33,774 nt of DNA from Candidatus Gastranaerophilales bacterium (GCA_944323655.1 CALUTL010000017.1:1-33774), one strand, 5' to 3'. Shown: positions 6,836 to 14,908, numbered from the stretch's first letter. A program made the numbers and translations. The notes: generated by a model from the letters alone, not told the origin.

Positions 6836-7627
6836 CTACATCCACTCGCAAACATCGTGATTGCAAAGCGTTTTTTCCAAATCGGTCATAACTTCTTCTT
6901 TTGTCATCTCATAAGTAACCGGAGTTATGGAAATTTTGTTATTTCTAACTGCCGCAATATCAGTATTAGCGTCAGTCGGCTCGGTTGTAAGTTCACCCGC
7001 CATCCAGTAATAAACTTTCCCTCTTGGGTCAACCCGCTTTTCGTAAGTATTTGTAAACATCTTAGATCCAAGTTCCGTAATCGCAATACCTGCAATATCA
7101 TCGGCATCTAAAAGCGGAACATTAACATTTAAAAGTGTTTTTTGCGGAAAATTAAAATCTTTCAATCGTCTTAACATCCCACGAACAAATTTTGCGGTAA
7201 ATTCAAAATCGTCATAATCAGAATGCATACTTGCTAAAGACACTGCAATACTGGGAATTCCCATCATTGCGCCCTCCATAGCACAGCTTACCGTTCCTGA
7301 GTACAAAATATCAGAACCCAAATTCGGCCCGTGATTAATCCCAGAAATTACGATATCGGGCTGTTCTTCCGCAGATAATATCGCATTAATCCCGATTTTT
7401 ACACAATCACCCGGAGTTCCTGTCGTTACCCAAGAGCGTTTTGCTCCGTTTATCGGGTCAAGTTCTTCAACCCTCAAAGGTGTGTGAAGCGTTAGAGAAT
7501 GCCCCGCCGCACTTCTTTCCCTGTCAGGCGCAATCACATATACATCATGATCCTTAGAAAGCTCTTTTGTAAGCATTCTTATACCGTTTGCCGCAATCCC
7601 GTCATCATTTGATATTAATATTTTCAT
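6836..7627 (-). CDS. surE: 5'/3'-nucleotidase SurE (survival protein)
   Basis: Metal-dependent phosphatase that removes phosphate from nucleoside 5'- and 3'-monophosphates, also acting on short polyphosphate in some species. It is cytoplasmic. The 263-residue protein begins MKILISNDDG; D8 and D9 are the metal ligands. It continues with APDRERSAAGHSLTLHTPLR, the second active-site block, and ISGINHGPNLGSDILYSGTVS, which contains the conserved Ser/Asn metal and phosphate contacts. The C-terminal part (about residues 190-263) is the dimer arm. GAGG lies 7 nt before the ATG. It is monocistronic, with 199 nt of plain sequence downstream and a long non-coding stretch upstream. Confidence 0.95.
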   Translation of the reverse strand: MKILISNDDGIAANGIRMLTKELSKDHDVYVIAPDRERSAAGHSLTLHTPLRVEELDPINGAKRSWVTTGTPGDCVKIGINAILSAEEQPDIVISGINHGPNLGSDILYSGTVSCAMEGAMMGIPSIAVSLASMHSDYDDFEFTAKFVRGMLRRLKDFNFPQKTLLNVNVPLLDADDIAGIAITELGSKMFTNTYEKRVDPRGKVYYWMAGELTTEPTDANTDIAAVRNNKISITPVTYEMTKEEVMTDLEKTLCNHDVCEWM

Positions 7628-7872
7628 TTCCTTACCTCGTTAAAACCTGTTTATTTAATTTTACCATATTATTCAATCATTCAAAAGCCGATATTTAACT
7701 ATTTTATAAAATTTAAATACGTCTGCTATTAATATCCAAAACACTTTAATATCAAAGATTTTAGCTTGCCTAACCCGATAATTCAGAAGCGGCTAATATT
7801 AACTTTTGTAACGAAATATAAAAATAATAACTTTAATATAGCAATTTTATATAACAAAAATTTTTTATATAG

Positions 7873-7996
7873 ATGAACACGAGGAACGCTTAAAATTGAG
7901 AAATCAGACAGATTTTAAGCACACACTACACTTCACACTATTTGAGGAATGAATCAATGTTTATTCCGGAGCCCCCTAAAAAAGGGCTCTTTTTTT
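7873..7996 (+). ncRNA. Candidate small RNA ending in an intrinsic terminator
   Basis: The 482-nt gap between surE (minus) and the metallopeptidase-like gene (plus) contains a plus-strand terminator with no plus-strand gene before it. Upstream, GCTTAAAAT (7888-7896) pairs perfectly with ATTTTAAGC (7912-7920), giving a 9-bp stem. A TATATA at 7866-7871 could be the -10 box; no clear -35 is seen. The simplest reading is a structured RNA of about 120 nt from near 7878 to 7996. The 5' end is approximate and no known RNA family was recognised. The rest of the gap (7628-7865) is AT-rich with nothing else I can support. Confidence 0.45.
7969..7996 (+). terminator. Rho-independent terminator
   Basis: GAGCCC (7969-7974) pairs with GGGCTC (7984-7989) around an A-rich loop, followed by seven T (7990-7996). 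The T run makes it directional for the + strand. Confidence 0.8.
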
Positions 7997-8109
7997 GTGC
8001 AAAATTAAATGAAAAATTTTTAGTTAAAAATATATTTTAACAAAAGGCAATTTTCAACACAAAAAATACTTTATAGAAATATACGGGGAAAATTTAGGGA
8101 AAAATTAAT

Positions 8110-9774
8110 ATGACAGCTATTACAAAAATCGGCACTGTAGTAAAACAGCTTGTAAAACTTGAAAAATCAAGTTTTAAAGACAAAGACAAACTTCTAAACA
8201 AACTATATAAAACAATTACAGACGGCAGCGGAAAGCCATCGCCTATTGTTTATGAAGGTAAATATTTAGATGAACTGCCTGATTTGTTTAAGCAGTTTAT
8301 CCAAGGTGCGAAAAAGCCCAAAGTTATTATATGCGCAAAATCATCCCAAAAAGGTCAGGGGATTTTAGGAATTACGGTTAAAGACGGGAATAAAACCACC
8401 TCAAGACTTGTGATAGGAGTTGACAGTACAAAAGGGGAATTACCGATAATTCAGGTAAGAGGAGTTCACGGCACCACCGATAGCAAAGCATTAACTTTCA
8501 ATACAATCTATAACCCGAATATTAAACTTGATAACCATACAATGAGTATTTTAACGTCTAAATCAAAAGGCGGTCAGCTCTTATCTTCCAAATATCTGGA
8601 TGAAACAAATAAACCTGCTTTGCTTATAGATACCAGCTTTGACAAAAATACAGCCTCAAAGCTCGGTTATTCTAAGAGAGCAACAAAACAAATCAACTCT
8701 CATCAATCATTGACCGCAAAAAAAATTAATCAATGGCAGTTAAAATTAAAACAACTCTTTGAAACAAAAGGCAACAGAATATATTCAATTAATGACTGCA
8801 TTGATGATGTAATAAAAATTGCTCAACGAACAGAAAAACCAACATTCGACGGTGTATCTGAAGTAAAAAACATTTTGACTAAAAAAATGGGATATGCTCC
8901 GACTAAAATTAATTTAAAATTTGGGAAAGATGGCGCTATGGCATTTAATCAATTTACAGGCGAAATAAGCATTAATCCTGACTTTTTAAAAGATGCAACC
9001 TATCAGGATATAGCTGTTTGTATGGCTCATGAATTGACGCATATGGAAGATTTTGTAAAATTGTATAAAAAAATAGGGCCGGAAAAATTTGAACAACTCG
9101 TTCGCCCTGCTGTGTTTGTTAAAGAAAACACCTCTCCTTTAAACCACAAATGGTATGAAGAAATGTCAAAATTTGTGGATGCTGACAATTGGAAGTTTCG
9201 TGAAGGGCTTGCAGAAACGATTGTAACGGGTAACGACGGCAAAATAATTAAAAAAATTAATCATCTGGCATTCAATGCAAATACAATGGTAAAAGAGTTA
9301 AAAAATGAAATAAACATGGCAAAAGCAAATTTTTCAGGGAAATTTGCTTGGATTAAAAATGCTGAAAAGTATCAATTTTCTGAAATCGAAGAACACGCAA
9401 GACTTGTCGAAAAAAATATTTTATATAAATTAGAAAACAAAGGGCTTCTTCAAACGACAAAATATTCCGCTACATACGGGGAGAAACCGTCAACAGCCTT
9501 AGGCAGATACGATAGCAATTTTAAGCCCTTGGAAGAAGCCATAGAAAAATTAGGCGGAGATAAATCTAAAACATTTAATGATCTGTATTATAAAGAACTG
9601 GAGCTTAAAAATAAAAGGCTTGCAGAATTAAGCAAGAAAATGAATTCAGACGGTTTGCCAACGGCTGAATTTGAAGAAATGCAGCAGCTTATAAAAACAA
9701 CATTCGGTAACTTGGAAACAATGGAGACAAATATAATCTCCAATATTGCCCGAAAATTGGGTGTTGACATTTAA
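8110..9774 (+). CDS. Large protein with HELTH metallopeptidase-like site
   Basis: A 554-residue protein without signal peptide or membrane segments. At residues 306-312 it reads AHELTHM, a HExxH zinc motif (H307, E308, H311). REGLAE at 364-369 follows with E365 or E369 as possible third ligand, the layout of gluzincin-type metallopeptidases. The region just before (FNQFTGEISINPDFL) and after the site looks like a conserved peptidase core. The N-terminal about 200 residues are Lys/Ser/Thr-rich with no recognised domain. The C-terminal about 170 residues are helical and charged (EEAIEKLGG, ELKNKRLAELSKK). AGGGA precedes the ATG by 10 nt. It resembles large effector- or toxin-like proteins but no family was recognised. 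Peptidase activity is an inference from the motif. Confidence 0.7.
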   Translation: MTAITKIGTVVKQLVKLEKSSFKDKDKLLNKLYKTITDGSGKPSPIVYEGKYLDELPDLFKQFIQGAKKPKVIICAKSSQKGQGILGITVKDGNKTTSRLVIGVDSTKGELPIIQVRGVHGTTDSKALTFNTIYNPNIKLDNHTMSILTSKSKGGQLLSSKYLDETNKPALLIDTSFDKNTASKLGYSKRATKQINSHQSLTAKKINQWQLKLKQLFETKGNRIYSINDCIDDVIKIAQRTEKPTFDGVSEVKNILTKKMGYAPTKINLKFGKDGAMAFNQFTGEISINPDFLKDATYQDIAVCMAHELTHMEDFVKLYKKIGPEKFEQLVRPAVFVKENTSPLNHKWYEEMSKFVDADNWKFREGLAETIVTGNDGKIIKKINHLAFNANTMVKELKNEINMAKANFSGKFAWIKNAEKYQFSEIEEHARLVEKNILYKLENKGLLQTTKYSATYGEKPSTALGRYDSNFKPLEEAIEKLGGDKSKTFNDLYYKELELKNKRLAELSKKMNSDGLPTAEFEEMQQLIKTTFGNLETMETNIISNIARKLGVDI

Positions 9775-9797
9775 TTTTTCAAATTATAATCGTACCA

Positions 9798-9840
9798 AAA
9801 TATTCCGAGCAATCCACAAGAGCTTTTACCCGGAATATTT
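9798..9840. terminator. Possible bidirectional terminator between convergent genes
   Basis: AAATATTCCG (9798-9807) and CGGAATATTT (9831-9840) form a perfect 10-bp stem with a 23-nt loop. It lies between the stop of the metallopeptidase-like gene (9774) and the stop of the convergent 46-residue gene (9867). No long T run follows in either direction, so it may slow rather than end transcription. Confidence 0.35.
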
Positions 9841-9866
9841 ATAATATTACAATAAATTTCAAACAG

Positions 9867-10007
9867 TTATTTTGTCACCAAAATATCAACCCAGGCAAGC
9901 TTGCCGCGCTTGTTGATTTTGAGGGGTATTTCTTTCTTTGTTTTTTCGGGGGCAAAATCTGATTTTTGATAGTTAATCAAATAACGCATAAATTCAGGGC
10001 TAAACAT
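9867..10007 (-). CDS. Small 46-residue protein, unknown
   Basis: A minus-strand frame with ATG at 10007, stop TAA at 9867, and an AAAGGAG ribosome site 6 nt before the start. The product begins MFSPEFMRYLINYQ and ends KRGKLAWVDILVTK, with a basic middle (EKTKKEIPLKINKRG). It is soluble, without a signal peptide. A TTGACA on the minus strand at 10106-10101 lies about 100 nt upstream, with AT-rich possible -10 boxes. It lies downstream of the guanidinium exporter gene on the same strand but 154 nt away. The good ribosome site and sensible composition argue that it is real. The function is unknown. Confidence 0.55.
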   Translation of the reverse strand: MFSPEFMRYLINYQKSDFAPEKTKKEIPLKINKRGKLAWVDILVTK

Positions 10008-10161
10008 TAACACTCCTTTGTCACACTTTATAATTTGAGAATTGAATTAAATACACATACTACCACTTTGTATATATAAAACCACGAAAATTCAAAATAT
10101 TGTCAAATCTTTATCAAATCTTTACATATATTAATAAGAAAAATTTACAAAAACAGATTTT

Positions 10162-10482
10162 TTAAGAGTGCGTTATAAGTTTCAAGCCTGTAATACCGCT
10201 TATTATAAGCAATATACACAAAATTCTCATAACAGTCACAGGCTCTTTAAATAAAATTACCCCTAAAACAACGGTTCCGACAGTACCAATACCTGTCCAG
10301 ACAGCATAAGCAGTTCCCAAAGGTAAATTTTTGAGAGATAAAGCTAAAAAATAAAAACTTGCAATCATGCAAATAACAGTTATAAAAGACGGCATTATTC
10401 TGGTAAACCCGTGAGAATACTTTAACCCCACAGCCCAGCTAATTTCAAACAATCCTGCTATAAGTAAAAATATCCAATGCAT
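10162..10482 (-). CDS. gdx: Guanidinium exporter, SMR family (Gdx/SugE type)
   Basis: A small inner-membrane proton antiporter that exports guanidinium, working as a dual-topology dimer. The 106-residue protein has four membrane helices. Its N-terminus, IAGLFEISWAVGLKYSHGFT, contains the Glu of helix 1 (E12) that binds proton and substrate. The LPLGTAYAVWTGIGTVGTVV block is the Gdx/SugE subtype signature, in contrast to the EmrE multidrug type. I start at ATG 10482 because AAAGGAAA lies just before it; an upstream frame extension would overlap that site. A guanidine-I riboswitch lies directly upstream on the same strand, which independently supports guanidinium as the substrate. Confidence 0.93.
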   Translation of the reverse strand: MHWIFLLIAGLFEISWAVGLKYSHGFTRIMPSFITVICMIASFYFLALSLKNLPLGTAYAVWTGIGTVGTVVLGVILFKEPVTVMRILCILLIISGITGLKLITHS

Positions 10483-10513
10483 TTTAATTTCCTTTCCTGT
10501 TAGCAACAAATAT

Positions 10514-10611
10514 GCCTGAGAGAAATATCCTCCCAGGCTTTTATCCTTCCGTGTACACTTTCGTGAATTTTCTCTCGGACCAGCCGGTATTACCGCGGAA
10601 CCCTAGAAAAT
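10514..10611 (-). promoter_or_regulatory. Guanidine-I riboswitch (ykkC class)
   Basis: Read on the minus strand this stretch contains the conserved parts of the guanidine-I aptamer: CTAGGGTTCCGCGG, then CTGGTCCGAGAGAAAA, ACACGGAAGGATAAAAGCC and GGGAGGA. The 3' aptamer strand GCCTGGGAG can instead pair with CTCTCAGGC (10514-10538), an alternative hairpin that would be the switch. No T run follows this hairpin, so control may act on translation of the exporter gene. It lies about 30 nt before the exporter's ribosome site. A guanidine-binding element ahead of a guanidinium exporter is a well-established pairing. Confidence 0.92.
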
Positions 10612-10680
10612 TTTTTATTCTAATTTATCCTATAAACCTAACACTACCACAAGATAAGATGATTAATCAATAATAAAAAA

Positions 10681-11559
10681 TTAATTAAACAATTTTTCTT
10701 TTAAGTTAAGTGCGGTTTTAGTAGTAGCAAGCCCCGCCTGAGAGCTTTCTTTAAGCATAGGCGACATCAAATTTCCTGTCTGTTCAAGCGCATCAACAAC
10801 TTCATCCAGCGGAATTTTGGATTTTATATCCGCTAATGCAAGCTCTGAAGCGGTTACTGCATGAATTGCAAGAAATGGATTTCTCTTAACACAAGGGATT
10901 TCCACTAATCCGCAAACCGGATCACACGTAAGCCCCAAAAGATTTTTAAGAGCAAGCGCAACCGCATTAAGAATTTGGTCAATATTCCCGCCTCTCATCT
11001 GCGTTAAAGCCGCCGCACTCATCGCTGACGCTACCCCGCATTCTGCCTGACATCCTGCAACAGCGCCTGCCAGCGCCACCTTATTTGAAACAATTCGCCC
11101 GACAACCCCGGCTGTTATAAGCGCATTAATCTGTTCTTCTTCACTTATGCCTAAATCTTCACTTACACCAATAAGAACAGACGGAACGATTGCGCAAGAG
11201 CCCGCTGTCGGGCATGCTGCTATTTTTCCCATTCTTAAATTTTCTTCTATAACTGCAAGTGCATAAGTGGTTATTTTTTCAAAAGTCTTGCCAAAAAGCG
11301 AATTCTCCTTCTCAAATCGTCTTTGAAGCCTGTCGCAATCATCCCCGCACATTCCGCTGATAGACATCTCTTTGCTTTTTAAGCCTGATTTAATAGACTC
11401 TTTCATTGCATCAAGACTTCTTTTCACAAGCCTTCGAATTTCATCAACCGAAACTTCCGCAAACTCTGCCTCCTGCGCCTGAACTATCTCCCAAATTTGC
11501 TTTCCGCTTACCGCACAAGCTTCACGTAATTCTTCAAATGTACTTATACTTTTTTCCAT
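10681..11559 (-). CDS. sdaAA: L-serine dehydratase, iron-sulfur-dependent, alpha subunit
   Basis: Catalytic subunit of the [4Fe-4S] enzyme that deaminates L-serine to pyruvate and ammonia in the cytoplasm. The 292-residue protein shows the alpha-domain signature with ACPTAGSCAIVPSVL (about residues 115-129), a Cys-rich AGCQAECGVASAMS and TCDPVCGLVEIPCVKRN. The cysteines of these last two blocks are the cluster ligands. It lacks the beta domain, which is encoded by the adjacent upstream gene (gap of 2 nt), as in Firmicutes two-subunit enzymes. No C-terminal extension is seen. Oxygen sensitivity of the cluster fits an anaerobe. Confidence 0.95.
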   Translation of the reverse strand: MEKSISTFEELREACAVSGKQIWEIVQAQEAEFAEVSVDEIRRLVKRSLDAMKESIKSGLKSKEMSISGMCGDDCDRLQRRFEKENSLFGKTFEKITTYALAVIEENLRMGKIAACPTAGSCAIVPSVLIGVSEDLGISEEEQINALITAGVVGRIVSNKVALAGAVAGCQAECGVASAMSAAALTQMRGGNIDQILNAVALALKNLLGLTCDPVCGLVEIPCVKRNPFLAIHAVTASELALADIKSKIPLDEVVDALEQTGNLMSPMLKESSQAGLATTKTALNLKEKLFN

Positions 11560-11561
11560 AA

Positions 11562-12221
11562 TTAACTTTCCAACTTCTCAATGTACCTTATCATATAAAC
11601 ATCATCCAGCATATACAAAAAATCAATAACTTTTTGGCTCACTTCGCCATCCAAACAAATACACATTGAAGCTTCCTGACCTTTCGCAGACCTGTCACAG
11701 TGAAAAGATGCGATGTTTACGTGAATTGAATTTGTAACTCTTGCAATCATATGCGGAACATCTTTGTAAAATAAAACAAGCGTGTTGTATTTGCCTGTCA
11801 AACTAACCGAAAAATCATCAATTTTGGTAATCTCAATTTCGCCTGCCCCGACTGAATTACCTGAAATTTTCATATTTCTTCGGCCTTCAAATATAAAATC
11901 AACAGCATTAGGATGACGGTTAAAATCGTCCAGATATTGAAATTCATACTCAATAGACTTTGCTATATCCGAATGAAAAATATCTTTAATCCTTGTATCG
12001 TCAACACTTAAACCTAAAACACCCGCCAAAAGCCCTTTATCAGTTCCGTGTCCTTTGCCGGTTCTTGCAAATGAATTATAAAGCTTAAAAGTAACTTTAT
12101 CAGGAACTTCATGGTAAATATTTCTTGCCAAAAGTCCTAATCTTATTGCGCCTGCGGTATGAGAGCTTGAAGGCCCGACCATTACCGGCGAGATTATATC
12201 TATTATTGATGTCTGTTTCAT
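11562..12221 (-). CDS. sdaAB: L-serine dehydratase, iron-sulfur-dependent, beta subunit
   Basis: The 219-residue beta subunit completes the serine dehydratase. Its N-terminal part has the substrate-binding SPVMVGPSSSHTAGAIRLG motif (residues about 11-29), in which the Ser and His contact L-serine. The C-terminal about 75 residues form an ACT domain (LVLFYKDVPHMIARVTNSI), the usual amino-acid-sensing site for this subunit. GGGAGAAAT precedes the ATG. It is the first gene of the sdaAB-sdaAA pair under a TATAAT promoter, so serine catabolism is expressed as one unit. Confidence 0.95.
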   Translation of the reverse strand: MKQTSIIDIISPVMVGPSSSHTAGAIRLGLLARNIYHEVPDKVTFKLYNSFARTGKGHGTDKGLLAGVLGLSVDDTRIKDIFHSDIAKSIEYEFQYLDDFNRHPNAVDFIFEGRRNMKISGNSVGAGEIEITKIDDFSVSLTGKYNTLVLFYKDVPHMIARVTNSIHVNIASFHCDRSAKGQEASMCICLDGEVSQKVIDFLYMLDDVYMIRYIEKLES

Positions 12222-12238
12222 AAATTTCTCCCGACAAA

Positions 12239-12267
12239 ATTATATCTTAACTTATGCCGCTAATCAA
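12239..12267 (-). promoter_or_regulatory. Promoter of sdaAB-sdaAA
   Basis: Minus strand: TTGATT (12267-12262), 17-nt spacer, perfect TATAAT (12244-12239). It lies just downstream of the sepF terminator, giving a leader of about 10 nt before the sdaAB ribosome site and ATG. Confidence 0.5.
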
Positions 12268-12287
12268 GAAGGTTTCGGAGTAAATCA

Positions 12288-12315
12288 AAAGGCGGCTTTA
12301 TGAAAAACCGCCTTT
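12288..12315 (-). terminator. Terminator of the yggS-sepF operon
   Basis: AAAGGCGG (12288-12295) and CCGCCTTT (12308-12315) form a perfect 8-bp stem. On the minus strand it is followed by TTTTGATTT. It follows the sepF stop at 12357 by about 40 nt, as expected for that operon. Confidence 0.65.
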
Positions 12316-12356
12316 AAACTATCCTCTTCTTCTCATAACAAGTTAACGAACAGACC

Positions 12357-12860
12357 TTACTGTAAAGGTGCTCTCCAAAGAGAGTCGTTAAATTTATTTT
12401 GAACAGCGTTGATATCAACAGACAAAGTTACGTTGCTCGGAGTGAAAACAAATACCAAATCGCCGACTTTTTGCGGTTTGCCATTAAGGGCGTGTGCTGC
12501 GCCGCAAACAAAATCAATTGTTCTTTGAGATTGTTCTTTGTCGAGTAAATGCAAGTTAAGGACGATTGTTTGTCTGTCTTTCAAATGCTGAACGATTTGT
12601 GCTGCGTCATCAAATGAACGAGGTTCCATAATTCTAACTTCATAACCTCTGTAATTCGGATGAGCTACAACCTTCAAATCCTGATTTTTTTCCTGTTTAG
12701 ACTGGTATGAATAAGCAGGATCAATTGCAAGGTTATCTTGAACCTCATATCCGCCTTCCATATCATCTTCTGCCATATCATCAAAAATTGTTTCTCTGGG
12801 TTCAAACCCTTTTACAAGAAAATCAACTACTGATTTAATTTTGTCTGTTACAATCGCCAC
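12357..12860 (-). CDS. sepF: Cell division protein SepF
   Basis: A cytoplasmic protein that binds membrane with its N-terminal helix and the FtsZ C-terminus with its globular domain, so aligning the Z-ring. It takes the place of FtsA/ZipA-type tethers in Firmicutes and Cyanobacteria. The 167-residue protein has a short amphipathic N-terminus, an acidic linker (residues about 25-60) and the SepF fold: VRIMEPRSFDDAAQIVQHLKDRQTIVLNL, DFVCGAAHALNG and GDLVFVFTPSNVTL. The start has an AAACGGAGGAAAAA ribosome site. It follows yggS after 33 nt, the classical yggS-sepF neighbourhood seen in Gram-positives and Cyanobacteria. Confidence 0.95.
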   Translation of the reverse strand: MAIVTDKIKSVVDFLVKGFEPRETIFDDMAEDDMEGGYEVQDNLAIDPAYSYQSKQEKNQDLKVVAHPNYRGYEVRIMEPRSFDDAAQIVQHLKDRQTIVLNLHLLDKEQSQRTIDFVCGAAHALNGKPQKVGDLVFVFTPSNVTLSVDINAVQNKFNDSLWRAPLQ

Positions 12861-12893
12861 CGTTTTTCCTCCGTTTATTTTAATTTATCTTAC

Positions 12894-13556
12894 TTAACTA
12901 AACAACCTTCTGCCGATTCTAAGCATTGTCGCTCCGCATTGAGCCGCAATCTTGTAATCCTGACTCATTCCCATAGACAGTTCTTTCATTTTGCAGTTAT
13001 ATTTTTCTTCCAAAAACCTTTTCGTTTCCGCAACATCTTTGAAAAGTTCAAACAAAATTTTGTCATCAGCTCCTAACGGCGCCATATTCATCAACCCTTC
13101 AATACTGATTCCGTCAAGCTTTTGAATTTCTGGAAACACTTCGGTCAATTCATCTTTTGAAAACCCTGATTTTTGAATTTCTCCTGCGTTATTCAGTTGA
13201 AGAAGAATTTTTTGAACTTTTCCAAAACTTTTGGCGGTTTCGGAAATATGCTCAGCAAGCCTCAAAGAATCAACGGAATGGATATAATCAAAATGTTCGA
13301 CAGTTTTTTTAACTTTATTCGACTGAAGATGCCCTATAAAATGAAAAGTTGAATTATTTTTCACATCCGAAGGCAGTTTTTCGATTTTCTCAATAGCCTC
13401 AATCGTTCTTGATTCCCCAAAATTTCGTATTCCTGCCGCAAACGCTTGGACTATCGCTTCTCCGTCAAAATACTTTGTAACTGCAATAATATTTGGTCTA
13501 TAAGGTGCAATTTCTTCTTGTATTTTTGAAAGATTCTCTTTTACCTTAAACTGCAT
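12894..13556 (-). CDS. yggS: PLP homeostasis protein (YggS/PLPBP family)
   Basis: Binds pyridoxal phosphate and buffers its level; no enzymatic reaction is established for the family. The 220-residue protein has an alanine-racemase-like barrel. The VTKYF motif (about residues 26-30) holds the PLP lysine. FGESRT stands where most relatives have FGENY. FHFIGHLQSNK is conserved, and the C-terminus MGMSQDYKIAAQCGATMLRIG is the family signature that holds the phosphate. AGAGGAAG lies before the ATG. It is the first gene of the yggS-sepF pair. Confidence 0.95.
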   Translation of the reverse strand: MQFKVKENLSKIQEEIAPYRPNIIAVTKYFDGEAIVQAFAAGIRNFGESRTIEAIEKIEKLPSDVKNNSTFHFIGHLQSNKVKKTVEHFDYIHSVDSLRLAEHISETAKSFGKVQKILLQLNNAGEIQKSGFSKDELTEVFPEIQKLDGISIEGLMNMAPLGADDKILFELFKDVAETKRFLEEKYNCKMKELSMGMSQDYKIAAQCGATMLRIGRRLFS

Positions 13557-13626
13557 ACCATCTTCCTCTTACAAGAAATCACGATTGCTGTCGGTTATGA
13601 CGAACAACCATTTGAATATACAAATA

Positions 13627-13655
13627 ATTGTACTCTATACCTTTATAGCGGACAA
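13627..13655 (-). promoter_or_regulatory. Promoter of yggS-sepF
   Basis: Minus strand: TTGTCC (13655-13650), 17-nt spacer, TACAAT (13632-13627). The leader to the yggS start would be about 65 nt. Confidence 0.5.
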
Positions 13656-13899
13656 CTATTTTGTTTTTTGTAACTCAATCATTATTTAGATTTCTCTAAA
13701 ACCATGATGTTGACATGATTTCAGCCATTTTAATATTTCTTAAATGTTGGTTACAATTTGTAATAATAAGAAATTTTCCCATGACTTTGGGCATGCCCGT
13801 AAATTACAAAACTTTCACTGTACAATATTCCAAGTCTTAGAATAAACTATTTTAAGGCAAATTTTATCCTATAAATGATTGAAATTTTAATTAAATTTT
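13656..13899. other. AT-rich gap between yggS promoter and the methyltransferase stop
   Basis: No gene is seen here. The only notable item is a perfect palindrome GGGCATGCCC at 13789-13798 in an otherwise AT-rich stretch, which could be a protein-binding site. There is no convincing terminator. Confidence 0.4.
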
Positions 13900-14802
13900 T
13901 TACACTTTTTGGAAAATCATTACATATTCGTGTTTAAAAATAAAAAATCCGCCCGCTAAAGCTCGATATCTCCACAAATTAGCTGTTTTACCTTTAGCCC
14001 TTTCGTTTCCCTGTATATCTTTAACAACGATGCCTTTCAAACGGAAGCCCAAATTCATCATTCTGGCCATACACTCAAACCCAAGCGGCTGAACTTCGGA
14101 ATTTTTGTAACTGTCACCGATAATCAATGCCGCAAATCTGCCCTTTTCAAGCATATCGTAACCATTTTTTGCAACTTTTGAGAACAAATTGTAAAATTCT
14201 TCGGTTGACGCACAATTTGAAAGATCTTCTTTTTTGTCGGAAAACTTGATTATGTCGTCATATGGCGGATGAAGAATTAGAAACTGTGCTTTTTCTTCAC
14301 CTAAAATTTCAAGTCCTGCCTGAATCTTATCCTTCACAATGTCGGAAGCTGAATCCCCGCATATTATTCTAACGTCTGTGACAAGCTGTTTCGGTGTAAA
14401 CTTTTCAGAAACCTTCTCCGCCAAATCTTCTTTAAGCTCAACCCCGATACAGCGGCGGTTCATATTTATCGCCTCAATACCGGACGTTCCGGAGCCGAAA
14501 AACAAATCAAGAACAACGTCATTCTTCTTTGTAAATCTTTCATAAAGCTGCTGGGCAATTTGCGGAATGTAATTCCCGTGATATTCGTTTGAATGCCCGC
14601 CCTCTTTAAGACGTGAGGAAAATTCCCACAATGTATCCGTCTTTACATGATCATAGGCTTTCCAGTTATTTAAGTCTATATCACTGTATTTTGTTGTCTT
14701 AACAGGTTTTACAACCTGCAAATCAGCCTTTTTTAAAGGTTTTAATTTTGTGTTTGTCTTAACTCTTGCCAATGTCCTCTCCCTAACGTCTCTTAAAATC
14801 AC
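13900..14802 (-). CDS. DNA adenine/cytosine-N4 methyltransferase, orphan
   Basis: An amino-methyltransferase that would modify A or N4 of C in DNA using S-adenosylmethionine. The 300-residue protein has the AdoMet motif LDLFFGSGTSGIEA (about residues 94-107) and the catalytic HPPYDD (about 180-185, a variant of [SDN]PPY). The AdoMet motif comes before the catalytic one. The C-terminal half holds a recognition-like region and RALAGGFFIFKHEYVMIFQK. I keep GTG 14802 as the outermost start. A TTG at 14772 with an AGGGAGAGG site before it is an equally good choice and would remove 10 residues. No restriction nuclease or specificity subunit is next to it, so it may be an orphan regulatory or chromosome-maintenance methyltransferase. 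Confidence 0.85.
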   Translation of the reverse strand: MILRDVRERTLARVKTNTKLKPLKKADLQVVKPVKTTKYSDIDLNNWKAYDHVKTDTLWEFSSRLKEGGHSNEYHGNYIPQIAQQLYERFTKKNDVVLDLFFGSGTSGIEAINMNRRCIGVELKEDLAEKVSEKFTPKQLVTDVRIICGDSASDIVKDKIQAGLEILGEEKAQFLILHPPYDDIIKFSDKKEDLSNCASTEEFYNLFSKVAKNGYDMLEKGRFAALIIGDSYKNSEVQPLGFECMARMMNLGFRLKGIVVKDIQGNERAKGKTANLWRYRALAGGFFIFKHEYVMIFQKV

Positions 14803-14908
14803 GAAATCTTTTTATTTCAGCTTCAATCATATAGAATTGTTTCAAAATTGTAATCAATTGTTTAGATGAATTTATTTTTGATGTAGATTGAAAATGTATG
14901 GAGGAATT

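Noticed and set aside
7950..8040. Short frames reading through the terminator at 7969-7996
   Set aside because: Their sequence is merely the translation of the hairpin and T run; no proper ribosome spacing.
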